Positions 29,435-36,955 of a stretch of DNA of 64,000 nt are shown here, one piece after another. This DNA comes from Solwaraspora sp. WMMD1047. GTDB lineage: Bacteria > Actinomycetota > Actinomycetes > Mycobacteriales > Micromonosporaceae. Position numbers and translations under genes: made by a program. The stretch's first letter is position 1, and every line of letters begins with the position of its first letter. The DNA lies in the NCBI RefSeq assembly GCF_029626155.1, contig NZ_JARUBL010000001.1, positions 4,816,501 to 4,880,500 on the forward strand, in the 5' to 3' direction. The notes under the pieces are model-generated. The model did not search any database and was not told where the DNA came from. It saw only the letters and a program-made list of their open reading frames with translations.

Positions 29435-30774
29435 CGGGCGGCGTACCCGGCCATCGCGGCGTGGACCGGGCCGGAGACCAGCCACGGACCGATCGCGTCG
29501 GAGCGTTCCAGCCCGGTCTCGGTGAGCCGCAGCAGGCCCGGGCCGGCGTCGAGCCAACCGCGGCCGGTCAGCTCGGCCAGCTCGGGGAAGTCCTCCTCGA
29601 CCGGGGTGCCGAACCGGTCCCGGTAGTCCGCCGGCCGGAACCCCTCGGCCCGCAGCAACGACGTCACCAGCCAGCGGCGGCGCCGCTCCGTGTCGTCGAG
29701 CCGGAACCCGACCTCGGCGACCTCGAAGTCGCCGGCCGGCCGGCGCAGGTAGTCGTCGATGATCGCCCGCACCTGCCGGACCCCGACCGCGTAGTCGAAC
29801 GAGTAGTGCAGGCCGGCGGTGTAGGAGCGGGCGCCGCAGCCGAGCCCGACCATCCCGTCGTCCTGGCACGAGTACTCGGGGGCCGGGTCGACGTCGAGGC
29901 CCGGCCCGGCCCGGCGGAAGTGCCGCAGGGAGAGCTGCCGGTAGCCGGCCGCCAACAGCGACTCCCGACCGATCCGGTAGAGCGCCAGTCGCTGCGCGTC
30001 CCACTCGGGGTCCCGCCCCCCGCTGGAGCTGCCGCCGGTGGCACGACGGCGCAGGCCGGTCAGCGGCCGGACGTAGAGGGGGTAGAGGAACAGCTCCTCC
30101 GGCCGCCAGTGCAGGGCCGCCGCCAACGACGCCCGCCAGCTCCGTTCGGTCTGGCCGGGGATGCCGTAGATCAGGTCGAGGTTGAGCACCGGCAGCGGGT
30201 ACGACCGGATCGTCGCCAGCGCCGCCTCCACCTCGGCCCGCCGCTGCGGCCGGCCCACCGCCCGCGCCTCCGCGTCGACGAAGCTCTGCACCCCGATGCT
30301 GACCCGGCTGGTGCCCCGCTCCGCCAGCACGGCGATCCGGTCCGCGGTGGCGGTCGCCGGTGACGTCTCCACCGCCATCGGCACCGAGCCGAGTCGGGCG
30401 CCGAACCGGGCCACCAGGTCGAACAGGTCGGACAGCTCGCCGGCGGTCAGGAAGGTCGGGGTGCCGCCGCCGATCGCCACCCGGGCGTAGTTCGCCCCGG
30501 CGCCGAGGGCGTCGGCGACCCGGTCGGCCTGCCGGGCAAGCTGGGCGAGGTACGCGCCAACCTGCTCAGCCGGCGGATTGGCCCTGGTGAACAGGTTGCA
30601 GAAACCGCACCGATGCTCGCAGAAGGGCAGGTGCAGGTAGAGAAAGAGGGCGTCGGACCGCTCCCCCGCCCAGACCTCCCGCAGCGCGGGCCGGGGCCGC
30701 AACGGCCGGTACGCCGTCTTGTGCGGGTAGGCGTACAGGTAGTCCTGGTACGGCGAGCCGGCCAGCCGGCTCAC
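29431..30774 (-). CDS. STM4012-family radical SAM protein (HemW/HemN-like)
   Basis: 447 residues; GTG start overlapping the previous stop by four bases (30771-30774). The triad is Cys52-x3-Cys56-x2-Cys59 in LPFCEHRCGFCNLF, with GGGTPTFL, SIGVQSF and DLIYGIPGQT matching the coproporphyrinogen dehydrogenase / HemW group. The HemN-like C-terminal domain is recognisable (GLGCGARSY ... RRRWLVTSLL ... LTGRGWLDAGPGLLRLTETG). HemW-like proteins bind haem or insert it; here the association with an ATP-grasp protein and a second radical SAM enzyme points to a dedicated pathway. Substrate unknown. Confidence 0.87.
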   Translation of the reverse strand: MSRLAGSPYQDYLYAYPHKTAYRPLRPRPALREVWAGERSDALFLYLHLPFCEHRCGFCNLFTRANPPAEQVGAYLAQLARQADRVADALGAGANYARVAIGGGTPTFLTAGELSDLFDLVARFGARLGSVPMAVETSPATATADRIAVLAERGTSRVSIGVQSFVDAEARAVGRPQRRAEVEAALATIRSYPLPVLNLDLIYGIPGQTERSWRASLAAALHWRPEELFLYPLYVRPLTGLRRRATGGSSSGGRDPEWDAQRLALYRIGRESLLAAGYRQLSLRHFRRAGPGLDVDPAPEYSCQDDGMVGLGCGARSYTAGLHYSFDYAVGVRQVRAIIDDYLRRPAGDFEVAEVGFRLDDTERRRRWLVTSLLRAEGFRPADYRDRFGTPVEEDFPELAELTGRGWLDAGPGLLRLTETGLERSDAIGPWLVSGPVHAAMAGYAAR

Positions 30775-31595
30775 TCCCAGTCCCCTGGCTTCCCCCACTC
30801 GCCCGGCGGCAGGACGAACTGCGCGTACGGCACCGTCCACACCACCTCGTGGCCGAGTCGATGTCCACTGTGGCCGTCCTCGCCGTAGGCGGTGCCGTGG
30901 TCCGAGCAGATCACCACCAGGCACGGCCGGTCCCGCGAGCTGACCAGCGCGAAAAGCCGTCCGATGTGCCGGTCGACGTACTCCAGCGCGGCGGCGTGGC
31001 TCTCCCGGCTGTCCCGGTCGGCGCCCGGCAGGTAGTGCCGGTTCGGCTGGTGCATCGCCGCCACGTTCACGAAGAGGAACATCGGCTGCTCGGCCGGCAC
31101 GGCCGGCACCACCGTGGCGATCCGGTCGAGCTGCGCCTGGAAGCAGCCCGGGGCGGCGACCCCGAACTCGGGTTCCCAGTGCGACTCGGTGAACAACGCC
31201 GGCAGGACCGCGCCGAGCGGTGGCTTGCGGTTGAAGAAGCCGACGCCGCCGACGCAGATGGTGTGGTAGCCGGCGGCGGCCAGCGCGGTCACCACGTCGG
31301 GGGCGTCGAAGACCCAGGTGTCACCGGCCGTGCTCTCGCTGCCGGGGAAGGTCGCCGCGTAGAGCCTCGGATGCGGCCCCGGGCCGGTCGGGGTGGGCAG
31401 GAAGCCGGAGAAGAAGGCCTGGTGGGCGGCGTAGGTGAAGCTGGCCGGGCTGTGCCGGCGCTCCCACTGGCCGCCCGGCAGGGCCCGGGCGAGATTCGGG
31501 GTCCGCCCGGTCCGCGCCAACTCCTCGGCCACGTCGTAGCGGAGTGTGTCGAGGGTGACCAGAAGCAGGTCGTGGCTGCCGATCAGATCTTTCAT
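30771..31595 (-). CDS. STM4013-family hydrolase, alkaline phosphatase/sulfatase superfamily
   Basis: 274 residues from the ATG at 31595, overlapping the upstream stop as ATGA. Alkaline-phosphatase-superfamily metal motifs are present: LLLVTLDTLRYD near the start (Asp16), a Ser/Thr-containing nucleophile region SFTYAAHQAFFSGFLPTP, and CSDHGTAYGEDGHSGHRLGH near the end with the DHG motif. No signal peptide, so it works in the cytoplasm, unlike classic sulfatases; it might cleave or transfer a phosphate, phosphonate or sulfate group. It is the third gene of the five-gene unit. Confidence 0.86.
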   Translation of the reverse strand: MKDLIGSHDLLLVTLDTLRYDVAEELARTGRTPNLARALPGGQWERRHSPASFTYAAHQAFFSGFLPTPTGPGPHPRLYAATFPGSESTAGDTWVFDAPDVVTALAAAGYHTICVGGVGFFNRKPPLGAVLPALFTESHWEPEFGVAAPGCFQAQLDRIATVVPAVPAEQPMFLFVNVAAMHQPNRHYLPGADRDSRESHAAALEYVDRHIGRLFALVSSRDRPCLVVICSDHGTAYGEDGHSGHRLGHEVVWTVPYAQFVLPPGEWGKPGDWE

Positions 31596-32710
31596 GCCGC
31601 CCTCCCGTCGAGGCCCGTCGCCCGCCACCGGTCGAATCCCCCGGTCCGCAGGGCGTGCAGCTGGGCCGCGTAGCTGTTCCGTCCGGCGGCGTCGTACACG
31701 CCGGGGAGCAGATCGCCGAACGCGTTCACCTCGGCCACCATATGTCGCCGCCATCGGCTGCCCGGCAACAGGTCGACCCCGGCGTGCAGACTGCCGGGGA
31801 AGCAACCGGCGGCGCGTACGCAGGTGTCCAGGACAGCCGCCCAGCCGGCCGCGCCGAAGCCGGCCCGCACCGCCGCGAGATCACCCCGCGCGCTGCCCAG
31901 GTGCAGGTTCGTCAGCGGCTGCCGGGCGGCGCGCACCACGACGTGGCCGGGCACCCCCGCCACCACGAGCACCCGCAGGTCGACCACCCGATCCGCAAGC
32001 GTCGCCTTTGGAAACCAGCGCTCCACGTGCAGCCGGTCCGGGGCGAGCCGGTCCACGATCGCCGCCACCGACCGCTCGTCGGTGTAGTGCCGCACCCGCA
32101 GCGAGTTGAACAGCCGGCCGTCGCCGGCCAGCTCGACCGAGGTGGTCGCGCGGACCCGGGTCGAGCCGATCTGCAACGCGAGGACGCCGGACGCGGACGA
32201 GCCGTGCGCGGGCTTGACGAAGACCCGCGCCCAGCCGGCGGCGCGCAGGGCGGCCAGCAGCTCCGGCCAGTCCGCCGGCGGGGCCGGCAGCGCCGGCGGC
32301 ACCGGCACCCCGGCCCGGTCCAGCCGGCGGTGACAGGTGGGCTTGTCGAACATGGTGAGGATGTCGTCGGGCGCGTTGACCAGGGTGCCGCCGGCGGTGC
32401 GTACCGCCTCGGTGAGCCGGCCCAGCGCGGCGCGCAACCCGGCGTACCAGGCCGCCGCGCCGATGATCTCGCCCGGGTCGGCGGGTCGGTCGGCTCCCCG
32501 CAGCAGGCGGTCGACCTCGGCGTCCTCGCCCGGCGAGTCGACCCGAACGACCGCGCCGTCGGGCACCCGGACCGGCCCGGCCGCGAGCTCCCGCCAGGGC
32601 AGCACCGACGCCGGCACCCCGACCCGGTCGGCCGCGGCGCGCAGCATCGCCACCCGGCGGTTCGCGGGGTTACCGACCACCAGCAGCGGCCGACCGCCGT
32701 GGCCGGTCAT
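31592..32710 (-). CDS. STM4014-family ATP-grasp protein
   Basis: 372 residues from the ATG at 32710, overlapping the STM4015-like stop as ATGA. ATP-grasp features: VFVKPAHGSSASGVLAL (ATP-binding lysine and Gly/Ser loop), HVERWFPKATL, DLRVLVVAG and the metal-binding MVAEVNAFGDLLPGV. The N-terminal part (LLVVGNPANRRVAMLRAAA ... VRVDSPGED) is the pre-ATP-grasp domain. Such enzymes activate a carboxylate with ATP and join it to an amine or thiol, and are common in peptide-tailoring systems (RimK-, MvdD-like). Substrate unknown. Confidence 0.86.
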   Translation of the reverse strand: MTGHGGRPLLVVGNPANRRVAMLRAAADRVGVPASVLPWRELAAGPVRVPDGAVVRVDSPGEDAEVDRLLRGADRPADPGEIIGAAAWYAGLRAALGRLTEAVRTAGGTLVNAPDDILTMFDKPTCHRRLDRAGVPVPPALPAPPADWPELLAALRAAGWARVFVKPAHGSSASGVLALQIGSTRVRATTSVELAGDGRLFNSLRVRHYTDERSVAAIVDRLAPDRLHVERWFPKATLADRVVDLRVLVVAGVPGHVVVRAARQPLTNLHLGSARGDLAAVRAGFGAAGWAAVLDTCVRAAGCFPGSLHAGVDLLPGSRWRRHMVAEVNAFGDLLPGVYDAAGRNSYAAQLHALRTGGFDRWRATGLDGRAA

Positions 32711-33627
32711 TCGGAGACGGCCACGTAGCGCCGCCCGTCCTCGGCCTCCTCCCGGTCGGCGAGGTAGACCGCGACATCCGGCAGCTCGGCGACCAGTCGG
32801 GCCGCCAGCTCGGCGCCGATGTAGTGGTGGTCCAACACCAGCCGGCGCAGGTGGCCCAGCGGCTGCCCGGCCAGCAGCGCCGCCGCGCCGGCATCGGAGA
32901 GGGTGCCCAGGGAGAGGTCGAGGACGTCCAGCCGGGCGACCACCGGCGCGGTCGCGAGCGCGGCGGCCACCTCGTCGGCGATCTGGGCGTTGCGCAGCCC
33001 GAGCCGGCGCAGCGCCGGCAGCCGCCCGCCGGCCAGGATCTCCGCCAGGTCGTCGACGCCCGCGTCGCCGCCGTAGTCGTCGGTGCCCAGCCAGAGTTCC
33101 AGCCACTCCAGCGCCGGCAGGTCGCAGCCGCCGACCGCCCGCACCACGGCCGCCGGCAGACCGCCGGCCTCGATCGCGAACTCCCGCAGCGCCGCGTGCC
33201 GGACCGGCCGCAACGCCAGCTCCGTGGCGCCGCGCACCCACAAGATCTCCAATCCCGGGTACGCGGACAGCAGCGGCGTCACGTCGCCCTGCATGATCCA
33301 GGAGATCTCACACTCGTCGAAGGTCATCTCGCCGAGGAAGAGCGCCCGCAGGCCGGTCAGCCGGGGGGCGAGCCCGGCCAGCAGCTCGATCGGGGCCGGC
33401 GTCTCGTACTCCTCGCCCCACTGCCCGACGACGAGCGCGGCGACCTGGGCCGGGTCGACGGCGGCGAGGAAGCTCTCGACCAGACCGGCGAACTCCTCGG
33501 CCGTCGAGTCGTAGTCCAGGCTCAACCGCCAGGCGGCCGCACCGGCCGGGGTGGGCGCGGGCACCGCCGGGTCGAAGTCGACCACCGGCAGGCCGGCGAA
33601 CTCGGTGCGGGACTGGCTGATCGTCAT
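32707..33627 (-). CDS. STM4015-family leucine-rich-repeat-like protein
   Basis: 306 residues, first gene of the operon, with GGAAGAG eight bases before its ATG. From about residue 85 there are irregular leucine-rich repeats, e.g. LTGLRALFLGEMTF, YPGLEILWVRGATEL, LPALEWLELWLGTD, LPALRRLGLRNAQI, ARLDVLDLSLGTL, LRRLVLDHHYIG, about 25 residues apart. It looks like a scaffold or substrate-recognition protein rather than an enzyme. It has no signal peptide. The stop is shared with the next start. Confidence 0.83.
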   Translation of the reverse strand: MTISQSRTEFAGLPVVDFDPAVPAPTPAGAAAWRLSLDYDSTAEEFAGLVESFLAAVDPAQVAALVVGQWGEEYETPAPIELLAGLAPRLTGLRALFLGEMTFDECEISWIMQGDVTPLLSAYPGLEILWVRGATELALRPVRHAALREFAIEAGGLPAAVVRAVGGCDLPALEWLELWLGTDDYGGDAGVDDLAEILAGGRLPALRRLGLRNAQIADEVAAALATAPVVARLDVLDLSLGTLSDAGAAALLAGQPLGHLRRLVLDHHYIGAELAARLVAELPDVAVYLADREEAEDGRRYVAVSE

Positions 33628-33663
33628 GCTGGCTCTTCCGGGCCGGGGATGCGGGCGGGCGAA

Positions 33664-33686
33664 ACCCTAGCAAGGCCCGCCGACAC
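33664..33686 (-). promoter_or_regulatory. Candidate promoter of the five-gene STM4015-4011-like operon
   Basis: Reverse strand: GTGTCGGCG, 8 bases, TAGGGT. The first part matches 7 of 9 positions of the RecA-independent DNA-damage element and the spacing to the -10 is exact. It lies in the 62-base gap upstream of the first gene, giving a leader of about 30 bases with a ribosome site. The TAGGGT alone would also fit an ordinary promoter, though no normal -35 is seen. Confidence 0.45.
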
Positions 33687-33689
33687 GGC

Positions 33690-34724
33690 TCAGGATGCCG
33701 GCGGCTCGAACCGGGCCCGCCGTCCGATCTCGACGAAGCCGAGTCGCCGGTAGAGACGCCCCGCCGGGTTGTCCACGTTGACGTCGAGCAGCGCCTCGGT
33801 GGCGCCGGCCGCCCGCATCCGCCGCAGCGCCTCGGCCACCAGCACCGCCCCGAGACCGTGGCCGCGCCGGTCCGGCCGGACGCCGACCTGCACGATCCAC
33901 CCGTCGGCGCAGGTGACGAAGCCGACGTCGCCGTACCGGTCGTCGACGGCCAGCAGGGACCACTCGGGTCGGAACTCCGCGTCGTCGGCCGTCCACTCCA
34001 CCCATTTCCGTTCCGACCAGCCGGGGAATCCGGGCCGGTCCCGGAACGCGGCCCGGTAGGTTTCGAAGAACCGCCGGGCCGGCACCGTCGGCCAGGCGCG
34101 CAGGCTGATGCCCGCCGGCACCGTCGGGTCGACCCCGGCGCCCGGCACCGTCGGGTCGGCGCCGGCGCCCGGCACCGTCGGGTCGGCGCCGACGCCCGGC
34201 ACCGTCGGGTCGGCGCCGACGCCCGGCACTGCGGCCAGGTCGCGGCGTAGCACGTCCTCGGCGAAGGTCTGCCGCAGTCCCCGGCTGGTGTAGAGCGCGG
34301 TCGCCGCGCCGGTGAGCGACTCGGTCTCCACCGCCACCCGGCCGCCCAGGCCACCGGCGATCGCCAGTCCCCAGTCGAGCAGGGCGGCCCCGACGCCGCG
34401 CCCGCGGTGGGCGGGGTCGACCAGCCCGGTGAAGACGGCCCGGCGTACCCGGCTCTGGACGCTCCGGACCGCGCCGGCGGCGACCAGCGCGCCCGTCCGG
34501 TCGGTCGCGCCCCACCCGACACCGTCGGCGGCGGCGAACCGGCCGGCCAGGAACGACGGCGAGGTGATCAGCGGCATGCCGCCGTCGGCGGCCCGGCACC
34601 GGCCGGCGAGCGCGACCAGGCCGGCCGGTTCACCGCCGGCCGGATCACCGCCGGTCAGGTCACCGCCGGTCAGTGGGCGCCAGGCGAGCTGCGAATCCGC
34701 CCCGACAGTCGATTCGAGTCGCAT
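33690..34724 (-). CDS. Two-domain GNAT acetyltransferase (mycothiol synthase-like layout)
   Basis: 344 residues. N-terminal GNAT domain about residues 40-160 with an acetyl-CoA loop in DPAHRGRGVGAALLDW; C-terminal GNAT domain about 205-340 with RPDRRGHGLGAVLVAEALRRM and a final NPAGRLYRRLGFVEIGRR. The two are joined by about 36 residues made from four copies of a 9-residue unit (GADPTVPGV/A type). The double-GNAT form is like mycothiol synthase, but both CoA loops look intact here and the substrate is unknown. It is upstream of, and codirectional with, the radical SAM operon, which has its own promoter. Confidence 0.82.
   Translation of the reverse strand: MRLESTVGADSQLAWRPLTGGDLTGGDPAGGEPAGLVALAGRCRAADGGMPLITSPSFLAGRFAAADGVGWGATDRTGALVAAGAVRSVQSRVRRAVFTGLVDPAHRGRGVGAALLDWGLAIAGGLGGRVAVETESLTGAATALYTSRGLRQTFAEDVLRRDLAAVPGVGADPTVPGVGADPTVPGAGADPTVPGAGVDPTVPAGISLRAWPTVPARRFFETYRAAFRDRPGFPGWSERKWVEWTADDAEFRPEWSLLAVDDRYGDVGFVTCADGWIVQVGVRPDRRGHGLGAVLVAEALRRMRAAGATEALLDVNVDNPAGRLYRRLGFVEIGRRARFEPPAS
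34117..34224 (-). repeat. 27-base tandem repeat, four copies
   Basis: Four head-to-tail 27-base units, starting at 34117, 34144, 34171 and 34198 (forward-strand unit starts GGCACCGTCGGGTCG), differing at a few bases. They encode the PTVPG-type linker between the two GNAT domains. A shorter degenerate repeat (CACCGCCGGTCAGGT type) encodes the Gly/Asp stretch near the N-terminus of the same protein. Confidence 0.9.
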
Positions 34725-34807
34725 CTGCCGAGGGTAGGCCCGACCCGGCCCGGCGCCCCACCGAATTCCGGTTGCCGACCTGCCGTCCGAACGGTTGGGT
34801 CGGGACC

Positions 34808-35581
34808 ATGACAGAGCCCACGACCGGCCGGGTCGCCCTGATCACCGGCGTGAGCCGCCGGATCGGGATCGGCGCGGCGATCGCCCGCCGGTTCGCCGCG
34901 GCCGGCTACCGGCTGTCGCTGACCGGGCTGCCGGCGTACGACGCCGCGCAGCCCTACGGCGGCGACCCGGACGGGGTGCCGGGGCTGCTGGCCGAGCTGG
35001 GTCCGGACGCCGTCCACCGGGCCGCCGACCTGACCGCACCCGCCGCGCCGGGCGAGCTGGTCGCCGAGACGGTACGCCGGTTCGGCCGGCTGGACGCGGT
35101 GGTGGCCGCGCACGCGTACTCGACCCGCACCGAGCTGGGCGGGTTGACCGCCGACGAGATCGACCGGCACCTGGTCGTGAACGTGCGGGCCACGATGCTG
35201 CTGGCGGAGGCGTTCGCCGCCGCGTTCACGGCCCCGGCAGGCGGGCGGCTGGTGCTGTTCAGCAGCGGTCAGCGGCTCGGCCCGATGCCCGCCGAGCTGG
35301 CGTACGCGGCGAGCAAGGCCGCCCTGGAGAACCTGACCCGGCAGCTCGCGCCGGTACTGGCGCCCAACGGCATCACCGTCAACTGCGTGAATCCCGGACC
35401 GACCGACACCGGGTACGCGACACCCGAGGCGGCGGCCGTGGTGGCCGGAATGTTCCCGGGCGGGGCGTGGGGCACCCCGGACGACGCCGCCCGGCTGGTC
35501 GAGTGGCTCTGCTCGGCCGACGCCCGCTGGATCACCGGCCAGGTCATCGACTCCGAGGGCGGCTTCAACCGTTACGCCTGA
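34808..35581 (+). CDS. Short-chain dehydrogenase/reductase
   Basis: 257 residues. Rossmann start ALITGVSRRIGIGAAIA, a variant of TGxxxGxG; catalytic Ser in LVLFSSGQ and the Tyr-x3-Lys pair in YAASKAALENL; the ending GEP-type SEGGF. RRIGIGAAIARRFAAAGY followed by LTGLPAYDA suggests NADP use. The classical SDR length fits this ATG start. The substrate is not predictable. It is divergent from the GNAT gene by 83 bases. Confidence 0.9.
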   Translation: MTEPTTGRVALITGVSRRIGIGAAIARRFAAAGYRLSLTGLPAYDAAQPYGGDPDGVPGLLAELGPDAVHRAADLTAPAAPGELVAETVRRFGRLDAVVAAHAYSTRTELGGLTADEIDRHLVVNVRATMLLAEAFAAAFTAPAGGRLVLFSSGQRLGPMPAELAYAASKAALENLTRQLAPVLAPNGITVNCVNPGPTDTGYATPEAAAVVAGMFPGGAWGTPDDAARLVEWLCSADARWITGQVIDSEGGFNRYA

Positions 35582-35599
35582 CGGCGTTCCGGCGGTCGG

Positions 35600-35791
35600 T
35601 CAGGCGCGGCGGAGGCTGTCCACGAAGGACTGCCAGTCGGCGGCCGGGAAGCCGAGCACCGGTCCGGCCGGGTCCTTGGAGTCCCGGACCACGACCATCC
35701 CACCCGTCGCCGCGACCTCGACACAGTTGCCGCTGGTGTTACTGCGGCTGCTCTTGCGCCATTCCGGGCGCCCCGGATACCGCGCGACCAT
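35600..35791 (-). CDS. DUF397 small protein
   Basis: 63 residues with the DUF397 hallmarks: WRKSSRSNTSGNCVEVA, VVVRDSKDPAGPVL and WQSFVDSLR. GGGGAGGTGA lies before the ATG. Actinobacteria carry many DUF397 genes, nearly always beside an XRE-type DNA-binding protein with a DUF5753 domain, forming a regulatory pair. Here the partner is only a C-terminal remnant, 22 bases upstream, so this may be an orphan. Confidence 0.92.
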   Translation of the reverse strand: MVARYPGRPEWRKSSRSNTSGNCVEVAATGGMVVVRDSKDPAGPVLGFPAADWQSFVDSLRRA

Positions 35792-35813
35792 GGGTCACCT
35801 CCCCGACAAGGTT

Positions 35814-36026
35814 CTAGCTGCTGTCAGTCAGCTTAGCCAGAAGATCGATCGACTCGGCCGGGGAGAGTGCCGCTTCTTGCAGCCAGCGCCCGATCCGCGC
35901 GTAGAGGACGACATCCTCGTCATCGGTCAGGTGGATGTCACTCGTCAGCGTCTCCAGCACCACGGTCCGTGGGTCGGCGGGGTCGGGGAAGGTGTAGATC
36001 GAGAAGGTGGTGTGTGGGGTGAACCA
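35814..36026 (-). pseudogene. C-terminal remnant of an XRE/DUF5753 regulator
   Basis: The reverse strand reads, from about 36023, FTPHTTFSIYTFPDPADP, then VVLETLTSDIHLTDDEDV, then LQEAALSPAESIDLLAKL and a TAG stop. FxFPDPADP...VxxETLxSDxxL and the ALSPxES ending are typical of the last about 65 residues of DUF5753, the C-terminal half of XRE regulators paired with DUF397. Upstream the frame stays open only into unrelated-looking sequence, with no helix-turn-helix. So about 200 residues are missing. A genuine short gene is unlikely because no start or ribosome site fits. Confidence 0.65.
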
Positions 36027-36085
36027 ATGGCGAGCCCGGCCACCACCGGGCGGTCGGCTGGGGACTGGAGTCGACCACCGAGGCG

Positions 36086-36412
36086 GTGGTCTATTTCAAG
36101 CACCCGGAGCGGGATATCCGGGAGGTGGGCGTCTTCCCGACAGCGGAGCAGGCACAGACCTACTACAGCGACTGGGGAGAGCTGGACCTGCTGCGGCCGC
36201 TCCGGGACCACGGGTGGCCCGGCCAGCACGGATCCGCACTGGCCGGCGACTCCCCGGCCGACCTCCCACCCGCTGATGCCGGCACCGCTGGCGGATCGAC
36301 GACCGGCTCGCTCCGGGTTTCCTGCGTCGAGCCGATCTGGCGCGCGCAGCAGCTACCCGGTGCCCAACTCGTGCAGCTCTACTCGCCGGAGACCGGTGTC
36401 GAACCTGCCTGA
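36086..36412 (+). CDS. Unrecognised open frame, possible gene remnant
   Basis: 108 residues from a GTG. I do not recognise it. The first 50 residues have protein-like composition (VYFKHPERDIREVGVFPTAE, then QAQTYYSDWGELDLLRPL), including aromatic and acidic residues unlike an antisense shadow; in-frame sequence of the same quality runs about 15 codons further upstream to a stop near 36021. The rest is Pro/Ala/Gly-rich. No ribosome site is evident. It abuts the broken DUF5753 remnant, so both may be debris of one rearrangement. Confidence 0.3.
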   Translation: MVYFKHPERDIREVGVFPTAEQAQTYYSDWGELDLLRPLRDHGWPGQHGSALAGDSPADLPPADAGTAGGSTTGSLRVSCVEPIWRAQQLPGAQLVQLYSPETGVEPA

Positions 36413-36518
36413 GCCCCGGTCGGTGCACCGGAGCACCGGCGTCGAAGCGTCGATCGGTAGTGCAGCCGGACCTGACCCGATGATCCGCCGTCGGATCACC
36501 GACCCCTGTTGTCAAGGG

Positions 36519-36887
36519 TCAGGCCCGGTAGGTGCCGAACGACCACACGTAACCTTCGAGGTCGCGTGCGCTGTAGTCGCGGGAACCGTAGTCGGTGTCG
36601 CGGAGGTCCTGGACGATCTCGGCGCCGGCGGCCTTCGCCCGCGCGTGGTGCGCCTCGATGTCGTCCACCGCCACGTAGACCGACCACTGGTCGGGGGCCG
36701 GCAGGGGATCGGGTCCCGTCCCCCGACCGATCATGATCATTCCGGTGTCGTAGATCAGTTCGGCGTGCGCGACCGAACCGTCCGGGGCGTCGTGCACCTG
36801 GTGGACCTGGAAGCCGAACGCCCTGGTGAGCCAGTCGATGGCGGCCCGGGCGTCGGAGTAGGTGAAGATGGGATAGATCGTTCGCAT
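36519..36887 (-). CDS. VOC-family (glyoxalase/bleomycin-resistance-like) protein
   Basis: 122 residues: TIYPIFTYSDARAAIDWLTRAFGF, HAELIYDTGMIMIGRG, VYVAVDDIEAHHARAKAAGAEIVQDLRDTDYGSRDYSARDLEGYVWSFGTY. The paired beta-alpha-beta units and the terminal G-x-xWxFGxY match the VOC superfamily, PhnB-like branch. It could be a small metal-dependent lyase/isomerase or a ligand-binding protein; the usual metal residues are only partly present. It is followed downstream by no gene on its strand and preceded by the AraC-type regulator, a pairing often seen for VOC genes. Confidence 0.87.
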   Translation of the reverse strand: MRTIYPIFTYSDARAAIDWLTRAFGFQVHQVHDAPDGSVAHAELIYDTGMIMIGRGTGPDPLPAPDQWSVYVAVDDIEAHHARAKAAGAEIVQDLRDTDYGSRDYSARDLEGYVWSFGTYRA

Positions 36888-36955
36888 GCCTCAGTCTGGT
36901 TCGCCGAGGGTCAGCCGCGCTTGTAAAAATGTGACCCTGGCGGGTCGCTTCAGCA

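Noticed and set aside
34117-34224. CRISPR or integron-like array
   Set aside because: Tandem 27-base units without spacers encoding a protein linker.
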